From the NCBI RefSeq assembly GCF_022810305.1, contig NZ_JALGQH010000022.1:41869-105868 (forward strand): a stretch of 64,000 bases of DNA, read 5' to 3'. How positions within the stretch are numbered: the first letter of the stretch is position 1; each line of letters begins with the position of its first letter. This DNA is from Rhodococcus sp. ARC_M6. GTDB lineage: Bacteria; Actinomycetota; Actinomycetes; Mycobacteriales; Mycobacteriaceae. The notes under the pieces were generated by a model. It was not told where the DNA came from. It ran no database searches and saw only the letters and a program-made list of their open reading frames with translations. Both the position numbers and the translations under genes were made by a program. Shown here in pieces: positions 9,061 to 17,066 of this stretch.

Positions 9061-9108
9061 TGCTGTGCGCCTTTATTACCCGCCCGCGGTTAATAAAGGC
9101 GCACAGCA
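9061..9108. terminator. Long perfect hairpin between MDR and SDR genes
   Basis: TGCTGTGCGCCTTTATTA at 9061-9078 is repeated exactly in inverse at 9091-9108, around a 12-base GC-rich loop. The 18-bp perfect stem starts 5 bases after the MDR stop codon. No T-run follows, so it could be a factor-assisted terminator, an mRNA-stabilising stem, or an operator for the following SDR gene at 9132. Confidence 0.6.
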
Positions 9109-9131
9109 CTAGGTTTGAAAGGTTTGATCAG

Positions 9132-9917
9132 ATGAGCTTGTTGGACGGACTGTTCGACGTCAGTGGCAAGACTGTCGTGGTGACCGGTGGATCACGCGGA
9201 ATCGGCTACATGATCGCTCGCGGATTTGTCGAGGGCGGCGCGACAGTCATCATCTCCGCGCGCAAGGCAGAGGCATGTGACAAGGCGGCGCAGGAACTCT
9301 CGGAGTTCGGCACCTGCATTTCACATCCGGCCGATTTGTCGACCGACGAAGGCGTCGCAAGTTTGGCGGCGAAGGTCGCCGAGGTATCGCCGACGCTCGA
9401 CGTGCTGGTCAATAATGCCGGCGCGACCTGGGGCGCTCCGGTCGACGATTTTCCGGCCGCCGGGTTCGACAAGATCTTCGATCTCAACGTCAAAGCGATC
9501 TTCTTGCTGACGCAGAAGTTGTTGCCGCAGTTACGTGCTGCGGCAACAACCGAGGATCCGGCGCGCGTGATCAATATCGGTTCGATCGACGGACTGGTGG
9601 TGTCCGGCTCCGAGAACTTCTCTTATGGTGCGAGTAAAGCTGCCGTGCACATGTTGACCCGGAAGTTGGCGGCAACGCTTGCAGCGGAAAAGATCACGGT
9701 CAATGCGATTGCTCCGGGACCTTTTCCGTCGAAGATGATGGCCTTCCTTCTCGAAGACGAGGAGAGTGCTAAAGCCGTGGCCGCATCGGTTCCGCTCGGG
9801 CGTGTGGGTTCGCCGGAAGATGCTGCCGGGCTGGCGATCTTCCTGTCCTCCCGCGCCGGTGCTTATCTCACCGGCGCGGTGATTCCGCTCGACGGCGGAG
9901 TGAGCGGAACCCGCTGA
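9132..9917 (+). CDS. SDR family oxidoreductase
   Basis: This is a 261-residue SDR with TGGSRGIG near residues 17-24, NNAGATWG, catalytic YGASK (Y165, K169) and the C-terminal LTGAVIPLDGG. It resembles the RhlG/FabG-like reductases that use 3-ketoacyl or related substrates. It is separated from the MDR gene by a long hairpin, so it may be transcribed partly independently. It ends 6 bases before the convergent YhgE-type gene. The exact substrate cannot be assigned. Confidence 0.85.
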   Translation: MSLLDGLFDVSGKTVVVTGGSRGIGYMIARGFVEGGATVIISARKAEACDKAAQELSEFGTCISHPADLSTDEGVASLAAKVAEVSPTLDVLVNNAGATWGAPVDDFPAAGFDKIFDLNVKAIFLLTQKLLPQLRAAATTEDPARVINIGSIDGLVVSGSENFSYGASKAAVHMLTRKLAATLAAEKITVNAIAPGPFPSKMMAFLLEDEESAKAVAASVPLGRVGSPEDAAGLAIFLSSRAGAYLTGAVIPLDGGVSGTR

Positions 9918-9923
9918 TCTGAC

Positions 9924-11948
9924 TCAGCTGTGTGTCGGCTGGAGATACACGATCTCCTCCGTGATGGGAGCGTTGTCGTCGGGAGTGGGTTCCTGACGGC
10001 GACGCCACCAGATGGTGAAGGCAACAGCTCCGACCACCAGAAGGAACAGACCGGCTACTGCCAGCCAGAATTTCGGTCCGTAGTAACCGACCAGAACCAT
10101 GCGCATTGCGTTGCGCGCCCAGGTCAGTGGCATCAGGGCGTGCAACCACTGCAGCGGCGCCGGCATCTGTTCGATCGGGTACACGGCGCCGAAGGCGAAG
10201 ATCTGAATCATCAAGGCGCCCAGGGCGATGAAAGTGCCGTTGATCGCGCCGAATACGACAGTGAACAGTCGTCCCAATGCCACTGCTGCGGCACCCACGA
10301 GAATCATGACGGCGATCATTGCGACGACGCTCGGCGGGTCCACATTCGCGACGGTCAGCGACACTACCGACAGAACGAGTGCTGTCACCAAAGTGACGAG
10401 AGCCGGAACGCGGTACCGGCGCAGACCTTCTCGGACGACGGAGCTGTGTACTTGCTCCGAGCGGCCTCGGCGCGGGCGAACGATGAACCAGGTCAGGATT
10501 CCGCAGAGGAACAGGATCACAGACATGACGGCGGGTACTGCGCCCGGTCCGAAGCCGGCGGCAGGGTAGTTGTTCTGAGCGTCGACGGAGACGGGTGCCG
10601 AGAGCAGGTTGGCGGTGGTGGAACGTTCCTCTTCGGTGAACTGCGGAACCTGGGCAGCGCCATCGGTGAGTCCCTGCGCCAGTTCGTTGCTACCGGCGTC
10701 CAACTCACCGACGCCGGTGGACAACTCGCCCAGTCCATCGCGGAGTTCGATGCTGCCGGCTGCCAGCTGGCCGAGGCCGGAAGATAGTTCGTTCGCGCCG
10801 GAATCGAGTTGATGTGCACCGGTGGAAAGCTCGCCGAGACCACTACTCAATTCGCCGACGCCGGCTGCTGCTGCATTCAATCCGCCGCGGTAGTCGCTCT
10901 TCGGATCGGTGAGTTGGTTCGTGATTTCTCGGGCACCGTCACGCAGTTGGCCGAGTTGGCTGACGATGTCGTCTTCTGCCGGCTGCGCTGTCAGCGTGGC
11001 ACGCAAGCCGGACAGTGCGTCGACGAGTCCGGCGGAGACGGGATCGCCCGCAAGGCGTAGTGAAGTGATCAATGAATCGATCTGGCCGACTATCTGTCCG
11101 GACGAGCCGACGAGGTCGAGGATCGGGGTGGTCACCATGTCGACCACTTCGCTGATCTGGCCGGCGCCGGCGCCGAGCTCATCTGTTCCGGCGACCAACT
11201 GCTTCATGCCGGCATTCAGTTCCTGTGCCCCGGCGGCTGCCTCGTCTGCCCCGGCAGCAAGTTCTCCGGTGCCCGCTGCGAGTTCCTTCCCACCCTGGTT
11301 CGCCTCACCGAGGCCTGTCGCCAGTTCCTTGCTGCCGTCGTGGAGTTGCGTGGTGCCGGCCAATGCCTGGCCGGTTCCGTCGGAAAGCTGTTTCGCGCCG
11401 GCTGCAGCTTCTCCGAATCCGGCGCCCAGATCGCCGAGGCCGATGAGGACCTGGTCGATGGACTGCTCGCCGATCGACTCGGAGACGGCTGAACGCACCT
11501 GCGCGATGACGCTTTCGCCGACAGGCGTTGCTACGAGGCTGTTGTAGTCGTTGTAGACCACCTGGAGCTGAGCCTTGCGGCCCGACCCGGTGGCAGCACT
11601 CGCGACATCGGCGCTGAAGCTCTCGGGGATCACCACGGAGAAGTAGAAGCTGCCGTCGTCGACACCGTCCTTCGCCTCCTGGGCCGTCACAACTTTCCAC
11701 GCGACGTCACCGCTGTCGACCAGTCCGGAGACCACTTCGGTTCCGGCTTCGAGGCGAGTTCCGTCGAGATCGGTGCCGGCGTCGGCGTTGACGATCGCGA
11801 CCGGCAATTGGTTCACGGTGTCGCCGGGGTTCCACAGCGCCCACATGTAGAACGCAGCCATCGAGAGAGGCGCAATTACGAGGATGGCGAGGATTGTGCG
11901 AATGAGGTGCGTTCGACGCGTAGAGACGTCGGAACCGGATGGTGACAC
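9924..11948 (-). CDS. YhgE/Pip-family ABC-2-type membrane protein with repeat-rich extracytoplasmic domain
   Basis: This 674-residue protein begins with a transmembrane helix near residues 17-33 (ILAILVIAPLSMAAFYMWAL) followed by a Phage-infection-protein-like region (VAIVNADAGTDLDGTRLEAG). The middle (about 180-440) is a run of short repeats of the form GxxELxxGxxxLxxG, a mark of YhgE/Pip proteins. The C-terminus has five or six hydrophobic segments like an ABC-2 permease. Such proteins are linked to envelope transport or, in relatives, to phage reception and large secreted-protein export; the cargo here is unknown. The start is GTG at 11948 with weak ribosome-binding support. Confidence 0.85.
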   Translation of the reverse strand: MSPSGSDVSTRRTHLIRTILAILVIAPLSMAAFYMWALWNPGDTVNQLPVAIVNADAGTDLDGTRLEAGTEVVSGLVDSGDVAWKVVTAQEAKDGVDDGSFYFSVVIPESFSADVASAATGSGRKAQLQVVYNDYNSLVATPVGESVIAQVRSAVSESIGEQSIDQVLIGLGDLGAGFGEAAAGAKQLSDGTGQALAGTTQLHDGSKELATGLGEANQGGKELAAGTGELAAGADEAAAGAQELNAGMKQLVAGTDELGAGAGQISEVVDMVTTPILDLVGSSGQIVGQIDSLITSLRLAGDPVSAGLVDALSGLRATLTAQPAEDDIVSQLGQLRDGAREITNQLTDPKSDYRGGLNAAAAGVGELSSGLGELSTGAHQLDSGANELSSGLGQLAAGSIELRDGLGELSTGVGELDAGSNELAQGLTDGAAQVPQFTEEERSTTANLLSAPVSVDAQNNYPAAGFGPGAVPAVMSVILFLCGILTWFIVRPRRGRSEQVHSSVVREGLRRYRVPALVTLVTALVLSVVSLTVANVDPPSVVAMIAVMILVGAAAVALGRLFTVVFGAINGTFIALGALMIQIFAFGAVYPIEQMPAPLQWLHALMPLTWARNAMRMVLVGYYGPKFWLAVAGLFLLVVGAVAFTIWWRRRQEPTPDDNAPITEEIVYLQPTHS

Positions 11949-12054
11949 TGTCTAGGCTCCTGTCGTTTGACCGGAGCGCAAGTGCGGTTGACGCCACGGC
12001 AAAGGTTGGACGTATGTCCAGCTGTGTCACAGTACAAAGAGATGGTCATCAGTG

Positions 12055-12070
12055 TGACCGTTTTCGGTCA
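12055..12070. promoter_or_regulatory. Perfect palindrome upstream of the YhgE-type gene
   Basis: TGACCGTTTTCGGTCA is a 6-bp perfect inverted repeat around TTTT, about 107 bp upstream of the YhgE-type start. A second nearby arm pair (GGTCA 12044-12048, TGACC 12055-12059) shares half of it. It could be an operator or a small terminator after the GyrI-like gene, which ends at 12123 and reads towards it. Confidence 0.35.
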
Positions 12071-12122
12071 ATTGGTGTGGCAATGACGGGCAATCTGTAA
12101 CTCTGAGTCGTGGCGTAGTTGG

Positions 12123-12740
12123 CTAAGCGGAGCAAACGGGTTGGCGGAGGATGGTTCGGAGCTTGGCCGGAACGCTCTTGCGGGCGTCACTCAAGTAGAT
12201 CTCGTGGTGATCGCCGTTGAAGGTCAGTCCGTGCTCGGGCATGAACTCGGTGTGTAGCCGGGCGAGAGTGGGGGCTTCGTCGTCATAGGGGCCGATATGC
12301 AGGATCTGGACGCTGCGGCCTTCGGTGAATGTGACCGGACGCAGTAGATCGAGAGCCGGGAGATCCTTCTTGCCGGCCACCGTCACGCGGGCTTGCTCGA
12401 TGTCGGCCCCGGTGATCCACTCCGGCTGCGCGATCATCATCGTCCAGCCCCAATCATCCTTGTTGCCGGCGACGAAGGCGCCCAGATCGGAGGCCCGCCA
12501 CAGGCCTTCGAGTGGTGCGACCACGTAGTCGCGATTCTGTGCCTTCTTGCTGGTGAACTTGACCGTGTAAGCCACGGCGTACAAAGCCTCGATGGCGGCG
12601 GCATGCTCGGGCGATGTGTTCGGGTTGCCGTGCCCGTCGACTGCGATGTAGGTCAGCTCGGGCACATCGACAAAAACGAAGGCCTTGGTGGTCGGTGCGT
12701 AAAGCTCCTTGTGCGCCTTCTTGCAGTCGTACTTGTCCAT
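12123..12740 (-). CDS. GyrI-like small-molecule-binding domain protein
   Basis: This 205-residue protein resembles stand-alone GyrI-like (SOUL/BacR-type) effector-binding proteins. Recognisable parts are the opening MDKYDCKKAHKELYAPT, the strand FVFVDVPELTYIAVDGHGNPN, and the later VQILHIGPYDDEAPTLARLHTEF where the family has its second GyrI half. There is no DNA-binding domain, so it is likely a cytoplasmic ligand-binding or hydrolase-like member rather than a regulator. It lies 39 bp downstream of the lipoprotein gene on the same strand. The ligand is unknown. Confidence 0.8.
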   Translation of the reverse strand: MDKYDCKKAHKELYAPTTKAFVFVDVPELTYIAVDGHGNPNTSPEHAAAIEALYAVAYTVKFTSKKAQNRDYVVAPLEGLWRASDLGAFVAGNKDDWGWTMMIAQPEWITGADIEQARVTVAGKKDLPALDLLRPVTFTEGRSVQILHIGPYDDEAPTLARLHTEFMPEHGLTFNGDHHEIYLSDARKSVPAKLRTILRQPVCSA

Positions 12741-12779
12741 GGCCGAGCCTTTCTGCTTTCTATCGGATGGCGAGCTGGA

Positions 12780-13271
12780 TCAGCACGGGCTCGGTTCGTC
12801 GATCTTGACTGCGGACAACACTGCTTCGATTTCCCCGAACGGGCTACCCGCTGACGGCGTCTGATCGACGACGATCCAGTTCGAATCGACCACCTGGCGT
12901 CGGCCTGCGCCCGTCGCATCTGCGCTCCGGGAGAAGAAGACGCCGGCGGCCTGGATGGTGTCCTGCGCATCTTGGAGATTCATGCACATGACGTCAGGCA
13001 TCGTCGCGGGCGCTGCGGCAGGTGTCACGACCGGGGGTGCGACGGGAGGAGGCGCAACAGGCGAGACAGCGGTCGTTGTCGCGACCGGGGCAGCTGTTGT
13101 CGTGGTGACCAGTGCGCTGGTTGTCGTCGGCGCTGCCGTTGTCGATGTGGGCTTGGTGTCCGCGCTTTCTCCGGAGCATGCAGTCAAGGCGGTTGCAGCA
13201 AACGCCGCGACGATCATGGTGCGCGTAACTGTACTGGAGGTCCGAAAGCGGAGGGAGCGTCTGGTGCGCAC
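12780..13271 (-). CDS. Lipoprotein with Thr/Pro/Ala linker and C-terminal PASTA-like domain
   Basis: From the GTG at 13271 the product is 163 residues with a lipoprotein signal: RTRR n-region, hydrophobic IVAAFAATA, and lipobox LTAC. A low-complexity Thr/Ala/Pro/Val linker follows. The last 70 residues resemble a PASTA domain (MPDVMCMNLQDAQDTIQAAG, then VVDQTPSAGSP). PASTA domains bind cell-wall fragments or serve as spacers, so an envelope role is likely. The start has AAGGA 7 bases upstream; the frame continues upstream to 13361 without signal-like sequence. Confidence 0.75.
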   Translation of the reverse strand: MRTRRSLRFRTSSTVTRTMIVAAFAATALTACSGESADTKPTSTTAAPTTTSALVTTTTAAPVATTTAVSPVAPPPVAPPVVTPAAAPATMPDVMCMNLQDAQDTIQAAGVFFSRSADATGAGRRQVVDSNWIVVDQTPSAGSPFGEIEAVLSAVKIDEPSPC

Positions 13272-13328
13272 GAGGTATTCCTTGGTTTGAGGTGACCCGA
13301 AGTAGGGAACTCCGAGAAAAATACACAT

Positions 13329-13364
13329 TAGATGAACGTGATCCGTTGCGGGTCCGTTCATCTA
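13329..13364. promoter_or_regulatory. Perfect 10-bp inverted repeat between divergent surface-protein genes
   Basis: TAGATGAACG (13329-13338) and CGTTCATCTA (13355-13364) are exact inverse copies. Inside them GATCC (13340-13344) can pair with GGGTC (13350-13354) allowing one G-U pair. The element lies between the lipoprotein start (13271) and the secreted-protein start (13434), where a terminator would serve neither gene, so a shared operator is likelier. Confidence 0.45.
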
Positions 13365-13433
13365 TTTATGTTGCCATGCAACGAAACTCGTAGATATGTC
13401 GACGCGGACGGTTCGGAGAATGGATTGACATCA

Positions 13434-14588
13434 ATGGTGAAGTTGTCGGCGACAGCGGTTGCCTGTGTAGTCGCGTCCACTGCACTACTCGGTGCGACGC
13501 ACGCGCAAGCGTCTCCGTGGGACTGCAATGTCACCGGAAGCCTCGAAAAGTCTGGTGGGCCCACCAACCCGATTCCCTGGCTCAACGGGACCAACGGAAA
13601 TCTTCCCGAACTGCAGGGTCGTACCTCGGCGGTCGAGTACATCACCGGCGCGCTCAGCCCCAACCAGACCGTCGAACGGTTCAATGTCCTGGGCACGGAT
13701 CTCGGGATCATGTGGGACAACGGTGCCGGTCAGGTGCTGACGGTATTCGGCGACACAGTCGGCATCGGGTCGGATCTCCTCTGTAGCGGAGTTGTGGGGG
13801 ACTGGCGCAGCAATGTCCTGTTCCGCAGTGGCGACGGCAATCTGTCCGACGGTATGAATATCGATTCCTCGCCTACAGACCGGCCAAATCACTCACGCGA
13901 GATCATCGGAAGCCTCAAGGTCACCGGCGTCGAGACCAGCAGCATTCCCACGACGGGCATTTCGGTGAACGGAGTGCAGTACGTCAACTACATGTCTGTG
14001 CGGGCATGGGGCGGATCAGGAGAATGGGCCACCAACTTCTCGCAGATCGCGTCTTCGCACGACAACGGTGAGACGTGGCAGGTCGAACCGTCGTCGGCGC
14101 GTCCAAATCTGCCGTTGACGGGCAACGCCAATTTTCAGATGGGGTCCTTCGTCAAAGACGGTGGGTACGTCTACAACTTCGGGACGCCGCCGGGTCGTTT
14201 CTCCGAAGCGAGACTTTCGCGGGTGAAGGAAGAAGCGATTGTCGACGCGGCAGCCTACGAGTATTGGGACGGAAAGGATTGGGTACCAAACAATCCCGAC
14301 GTTGCTGTGCCCGTTCTCGATGGTGATGTGAGTGAACTGTCGGTGCAGTACAACAACTATCTGGGCAAATTCGTTGCCATGTACTCCGATGCATCAGGCT
14401 CGCTGGTGTTGCGAACAGCGGATCAGTTGACCGGACCGTGGAGTGCATCCGACGTCGTGATCGGATCGGGCGCCGTCCCGGGTCTGTACGGTGCGTACAT
14501 GCATCCGTGGTCGCAGGGTCATGATCTGTACTTTCTTGCGACTACCTGGTCCGACTACAACGTGATGCTGATGAGGACGACGCTGTAG
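13434..14588 (+). CDS. Secreted DUF4185-type protein (beta-propeller/sialidase-like fold)
   Basis: The product, 384 residues from ATG 13434, begins with a Sec signal peptide (KLSATAVACVVASTALLGATHAQA, cut probably after AQA-S). The mature part resembles DUF4185 proteins: DLGIMWDNGAGQVLTVFGDTVG, later SSHDNGETWQVEPSSA which is an Asp-box-like element, and VPGLYGAYMHPWS. These proteins look like glycosidase or sialidase relatives, but activity is not established. A TTG at 13425 has better-spaced GGAG upstream and would add three residues. A long inverted repeat lies 70 bp upstream. Confidence 0.8.
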   Translation: MVKLSATAVACVVASTALLGATHAQASPWDCNVTGSLEKSGGPTNPIPWLNGTNGNLPELQGRTSAVEYITGALSPNQTVERFNVLGTDLGIMWDNGAGQVLTVFGDTVGIGSDLLCSGVVGDWRSNVLFRSGDGNLSDGMNIDSSPTDRPNHSREIIGSLKVTGVETSSIPTTGISVNGVQYVNYMSVRAWGGSGEWATNFSQIASSHDNGETWQVEPSSARPNLPLTGNANFQMGSFVKDGGYVYNFGTPPGRFSEARLSRVKEEAIVDAAAYEYWDGKDWVPNNPDVAVPVLDGDVSELSVQYNNYLGKFVAMYSDASGSLVLRTADQLTGPWSASDVVIGSGAVPGLYGAYMHPWSQGHDLYFLATTWSDYNVMLMRTTL

Positions 14589-14616
14589 TAATAGAGTGCG
14601 TCGCTATCGTTGACCG

Positions 14617-15882
14617 GTGAGCACCGTCGACAACGCACCTCAACTGATCTCGGCTCTACGCGACGTCTTGGTCGGTCCGCTACCCGAGATCGGGAACCGG
14701 TTTTCGGCGCTGATAGCTGATACGGCACCACACTCGTCGCTCGTGATATTCACCCGCGAATGCACCGGTAGGCCGCGCAAAGTGGCTGGCGATCCGGCCG
14801 TCGTCGATCGGGTTACCATCGCTGAACTCGATCACATTCGCAGCAGTCTGGCTGTGGGACAGATCTTTCGGGGCGTCATGACGGTTGCAGGTCGTGAGCG
14901 GGAGGTATTCGCGATTCTTGATCGGACCGATACGCTGCTCGTGCTGACACCGCGTGCTGCGGCCGCCCGGAACGCATCGCTCGCGGTCGTGGCGGCGCTG
15001 TTCGGCGTTGTGGCGACAGGCATTCAATTGCAGGTCCGCAACGCCAGTCCGGCGTATCTGGCGGAGTCGAGAGCAGCGTCGTCGGAACGCGCACGCACGG
15101 TTGCCGAGATGACGGAAATCCATGCTGCGACGCTGGAAACCGTTCTTGCCACGTTGCGCTCGGATGATCTCGACGACACTCGGGCGCGAACGTCTGCTCG
15201 TGAGACAACCTCGTCGGCGTTGATCGGGTTGCGGTCAGCCGTCGACGTTCACCGTGAACTGGCAGAAGAAGCCATCACCACGGCGTTTGCGCGGATGCGA
15301 GGGGAGTTGCGGTCACTGATCAAACACCGCGAGATCGAATTGGAAATGGTGGAACCGCCCGTCGACGGCCGCGGCCTTCCCGGTGAAGTCGCCCACGGTG
15401 CGCGGGCAGTGGTGCGGGGTGCGGTGCTCGCATTGGCCGACCAGCACACGCTGTCCAGGATTCGTGTGGCATGGAGTGTGGACAGTTCTGCGCTGCTGCT
15501 CGATATTCGCGACGACGGGGGAGGTGAAGCGGATGTCGCTGATATCGAGCGTCAATTACGTTCTCGGGTAGAAACGTTGGGAGGACGGATCGATTCCGAA
15601 TCGACGCCTGGTTGGGGTAGTCGAATCAGTGCTTCCCTTCCGCTCGACGTACACCTGGCGCTTCCGGTGGACCACACACTCGCGGAGTTGGCGCCGCGCG
15701 AATTCGAAGTGCTCGAGCATCTGGTCGCGGGGCGCCGTAACAAGGCGATCTCCGAACGGCTCGGTGTCAGTGAGAGCACGGTCAAATTTCACGTTGCCGG
15801 AGTGCTGAAAAAGTTAGGCGTCGAGAGCCGTGGCGCTGCCGCTGCCGTGGGTACTGAAGCTGGCATCAAGCCGGCACATTGA
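14617..15882 (+). CDS. LuxR-type regulator with internal histidine-kinase-like ATPase domain
   Basis: This 421-residue protein starts at a GTG at 14617. The N-terminal half is helical and Ala-rich. Residues about 250-350 look like a GHKL/HATPase domain (LDIRDDGGGE, then RVETLGGRIDSESTPGWGSRISASLPL). The C-terminal 65 residues are a LuxR/GerE helix-turn-helix (LAPREFEVLEHLVAGRRNKA, then VSESTVKFHVAGVLKKLGV). No receiver domain is visible, so it joins kinase-type ATPase and DNA binding in one chain. It lies 29 bp after the secreted-protein gene and 126 bp before the iron importer; its targets are unknown. Confidence 0.78.
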   Translation: MSTVDNAPQLISALRDVLVGPLPEIGNRFSALIADTAPHSSLVIFTRECTGRPRKVAGDPAVVDRVTIAELDHIRSSLAVGQIFRGVMTVAGREREVFAILDRTDTLLVLTPRAAAARNASLAVVAALFGVVATGIQLQVRNASPAYLAESRAASSERARTVAEMTEIHAATLETVLATLRSDDLDDTRARTSARETTSSALIGLRSAVDVHRELAEEAITTAFARMRGELRSLIKHREIELEMVEPPVDGRGLPGEVAHGARAVVRGAVLALADQHTLSRIRVAWSVDSSALLLDIRDDGGGEADVADIERQLRSRVETLGGRIDSESTPGWGSRISASLPLDVHLALPVDHTLAELAPREFEVLEHLVAGRRNKAISERLGVSESTVKFHVAGVLKKLGVESRGAAAAVGTEAGIKPAH

Positions 15883-15928
15883 ACATCTGACCAGGTTAAA
15901 TGCAAATCTCGTTTACCTACACCCTGTC

Positions 15929-15947
15929 TTAGGTATGCCAACCCTAG
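15929..15947 (+). promoter_or_regulatory. DtxR/IdeR-like iron box upstream of fbpABC
   Basis: TTAGGTATGCCAACCCTAG matches the IdeR/DtxR consensus TTAGGTTAGGCTAACCTAA at 13 of 19 positions, including both outer half-sites TTAGGT and CCTA. It lies 62 bp before the start of the iron-binding lipoprotein, where an iron-loaded repressor would block transcription. I counted the match by eye. Confidence 0.6.
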
Positions 15948-16008
15948 GGGTAGCATCACCCGACGAAGGCAGCCGGGAGTGGTCCCGGCCACTACAGGAC
16001 GGATGGAT

Positions 16009-17058
16009 ATGCGCAAGCGATTCGGACGGATTTCAGGGATTGCGTTGGCTACGGCTGCAGTCTTGGCAGTTGCCGCGTGCTCGAGTTCGGATTCGGACAA
16101 GACGACGGAAACCAGTGAAGCGGGTGCTCCCGAGTCGATCACGGTCTACAACGCTCAGCATGAGTCGCTGACCAAGGAGTGGGCCGACGCCTTCACCAAG
16201 GAAACCGGCATCAAGGTCGAGATGCGTCAGGGCAGTGACACCGAGCTCGGCAATCAGTTGGTTGCCGAAGGTGACAAGTCGCCGGCTGATGTTTTCCTCA
16301 CGGAGAACTCGCCCGCGATGACCCTCGTCGAGAACGCCGGCCTCTTCACCGACGTGAAGGCTGACACCATCGCGCAGGTTCCCAGCGAGTACCGCCCGTC
16401 GAGTGGCAAGTGGACCGGCATCGCTGCACGCTCCACCGTCTTTGCCTACAACAAGGACATGCTGACCGAAGATCAGCTGCCCAAGTCGCTCCTGGACTTG
16501 CAGAACCCGGAATGGAAGGACCGCTGGGCGGCTTCGCCTTCGGGAGCAGACTTCCAGGCGATCGTCAGTGCCCTCCTCGAGCTCAAGGGTGAGGACGCAA
16601 CCAAGGCATGGCTCGCGGGCATGAAGGACAACGTCCGCACGTACAAGGGCAACGGCACGGTCATGAAGGCCGTCAACGCGGGTGAGATCCCCGGCGGCGT
16701 GATCTACCACTACTACTGGTTCGGCGATCAGGCCAAGACCGGTGAGAACAGCAAGAACGTCACACTGCACTACTTCAAGAACGAAGATCCGGGCGCATTC
16801 GTCAGTGTCTCCGGCGGCGGTGTTCTGAAGTCCAGCTCGAAGCAGGATGCAGCGCAGCAGTTCCTGAAGTTCGTCACCGGCAAGTCCGGCCAGGAAGTTC
16901 TCCAGAACGGTACGTCGTTCGAGTACACGGTCGGCAGCGATGTTCCGGCCAACGCGAAGCTGGTTCCCCTGGCAGATCTGCAGGCGCCGAAGATCGATCC
17001 GGCGAAGTTGAACAGCCCGCAGGTGACGCAGCTGATGACCGAAGCTGGTCTGCTCTGA
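16009..17058 (+). CDS. fbpA: Fe(III) ABC transporter substrate-binding lipoprotein (FbpA-like)
   Basis: The product, 349 residues from ATG 16009, is a lipoprotein (n-region MRKRFGR, hydrophobic core, lipobox VAAC). The mature protein reads ESITVYNAQHESLTKEWADAFTKETG-like at its start, the hallmark of class-C ferric-binding proteins, and has the paired Tyr segment YHYYWFGDQ that supplies iron-binding tyrosines in FbpA. It delivers Fe(III) to the permease encoded 8 bp downstream. An iron box at 15929-15947 suggests iron-repressed expression. ATG at 16003 is possible, but AGGAC is better spaced for 16009. Confidence 0.87.
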   Translation: MRKRFGRISGIALATAAVLAVAACSSSDSDKTTETSEAGAPESITVYNAQHESLTKEWADAFTKETGIKVEMRQGSDTELGNQLVAEGDKSPADVFLTENSPAMTLVENAGLFTDVKADTIAQVPSEYRPSSGKWTGIAARSTVFAYNKDMLTEDQLPKSLLDLQNPEWKDRWAASPSGADFQAIVSALLELKGEDATKAWLAGMKDNVRTYKGNGTVMKAVNAGEIPGGVIYHYYWFGDQAKTGENSKNVTLHYFKNEDPGAFVSVSGGGVLKSSSKQDAAQQFLKFVTGKSGQEVLQNGTSFEYTVGSDVPANAKLVPLADLQAPKIDPAKLNSPQVTQLMTEAGLL

Positions 17059-17066
17059 ATCTCGGA

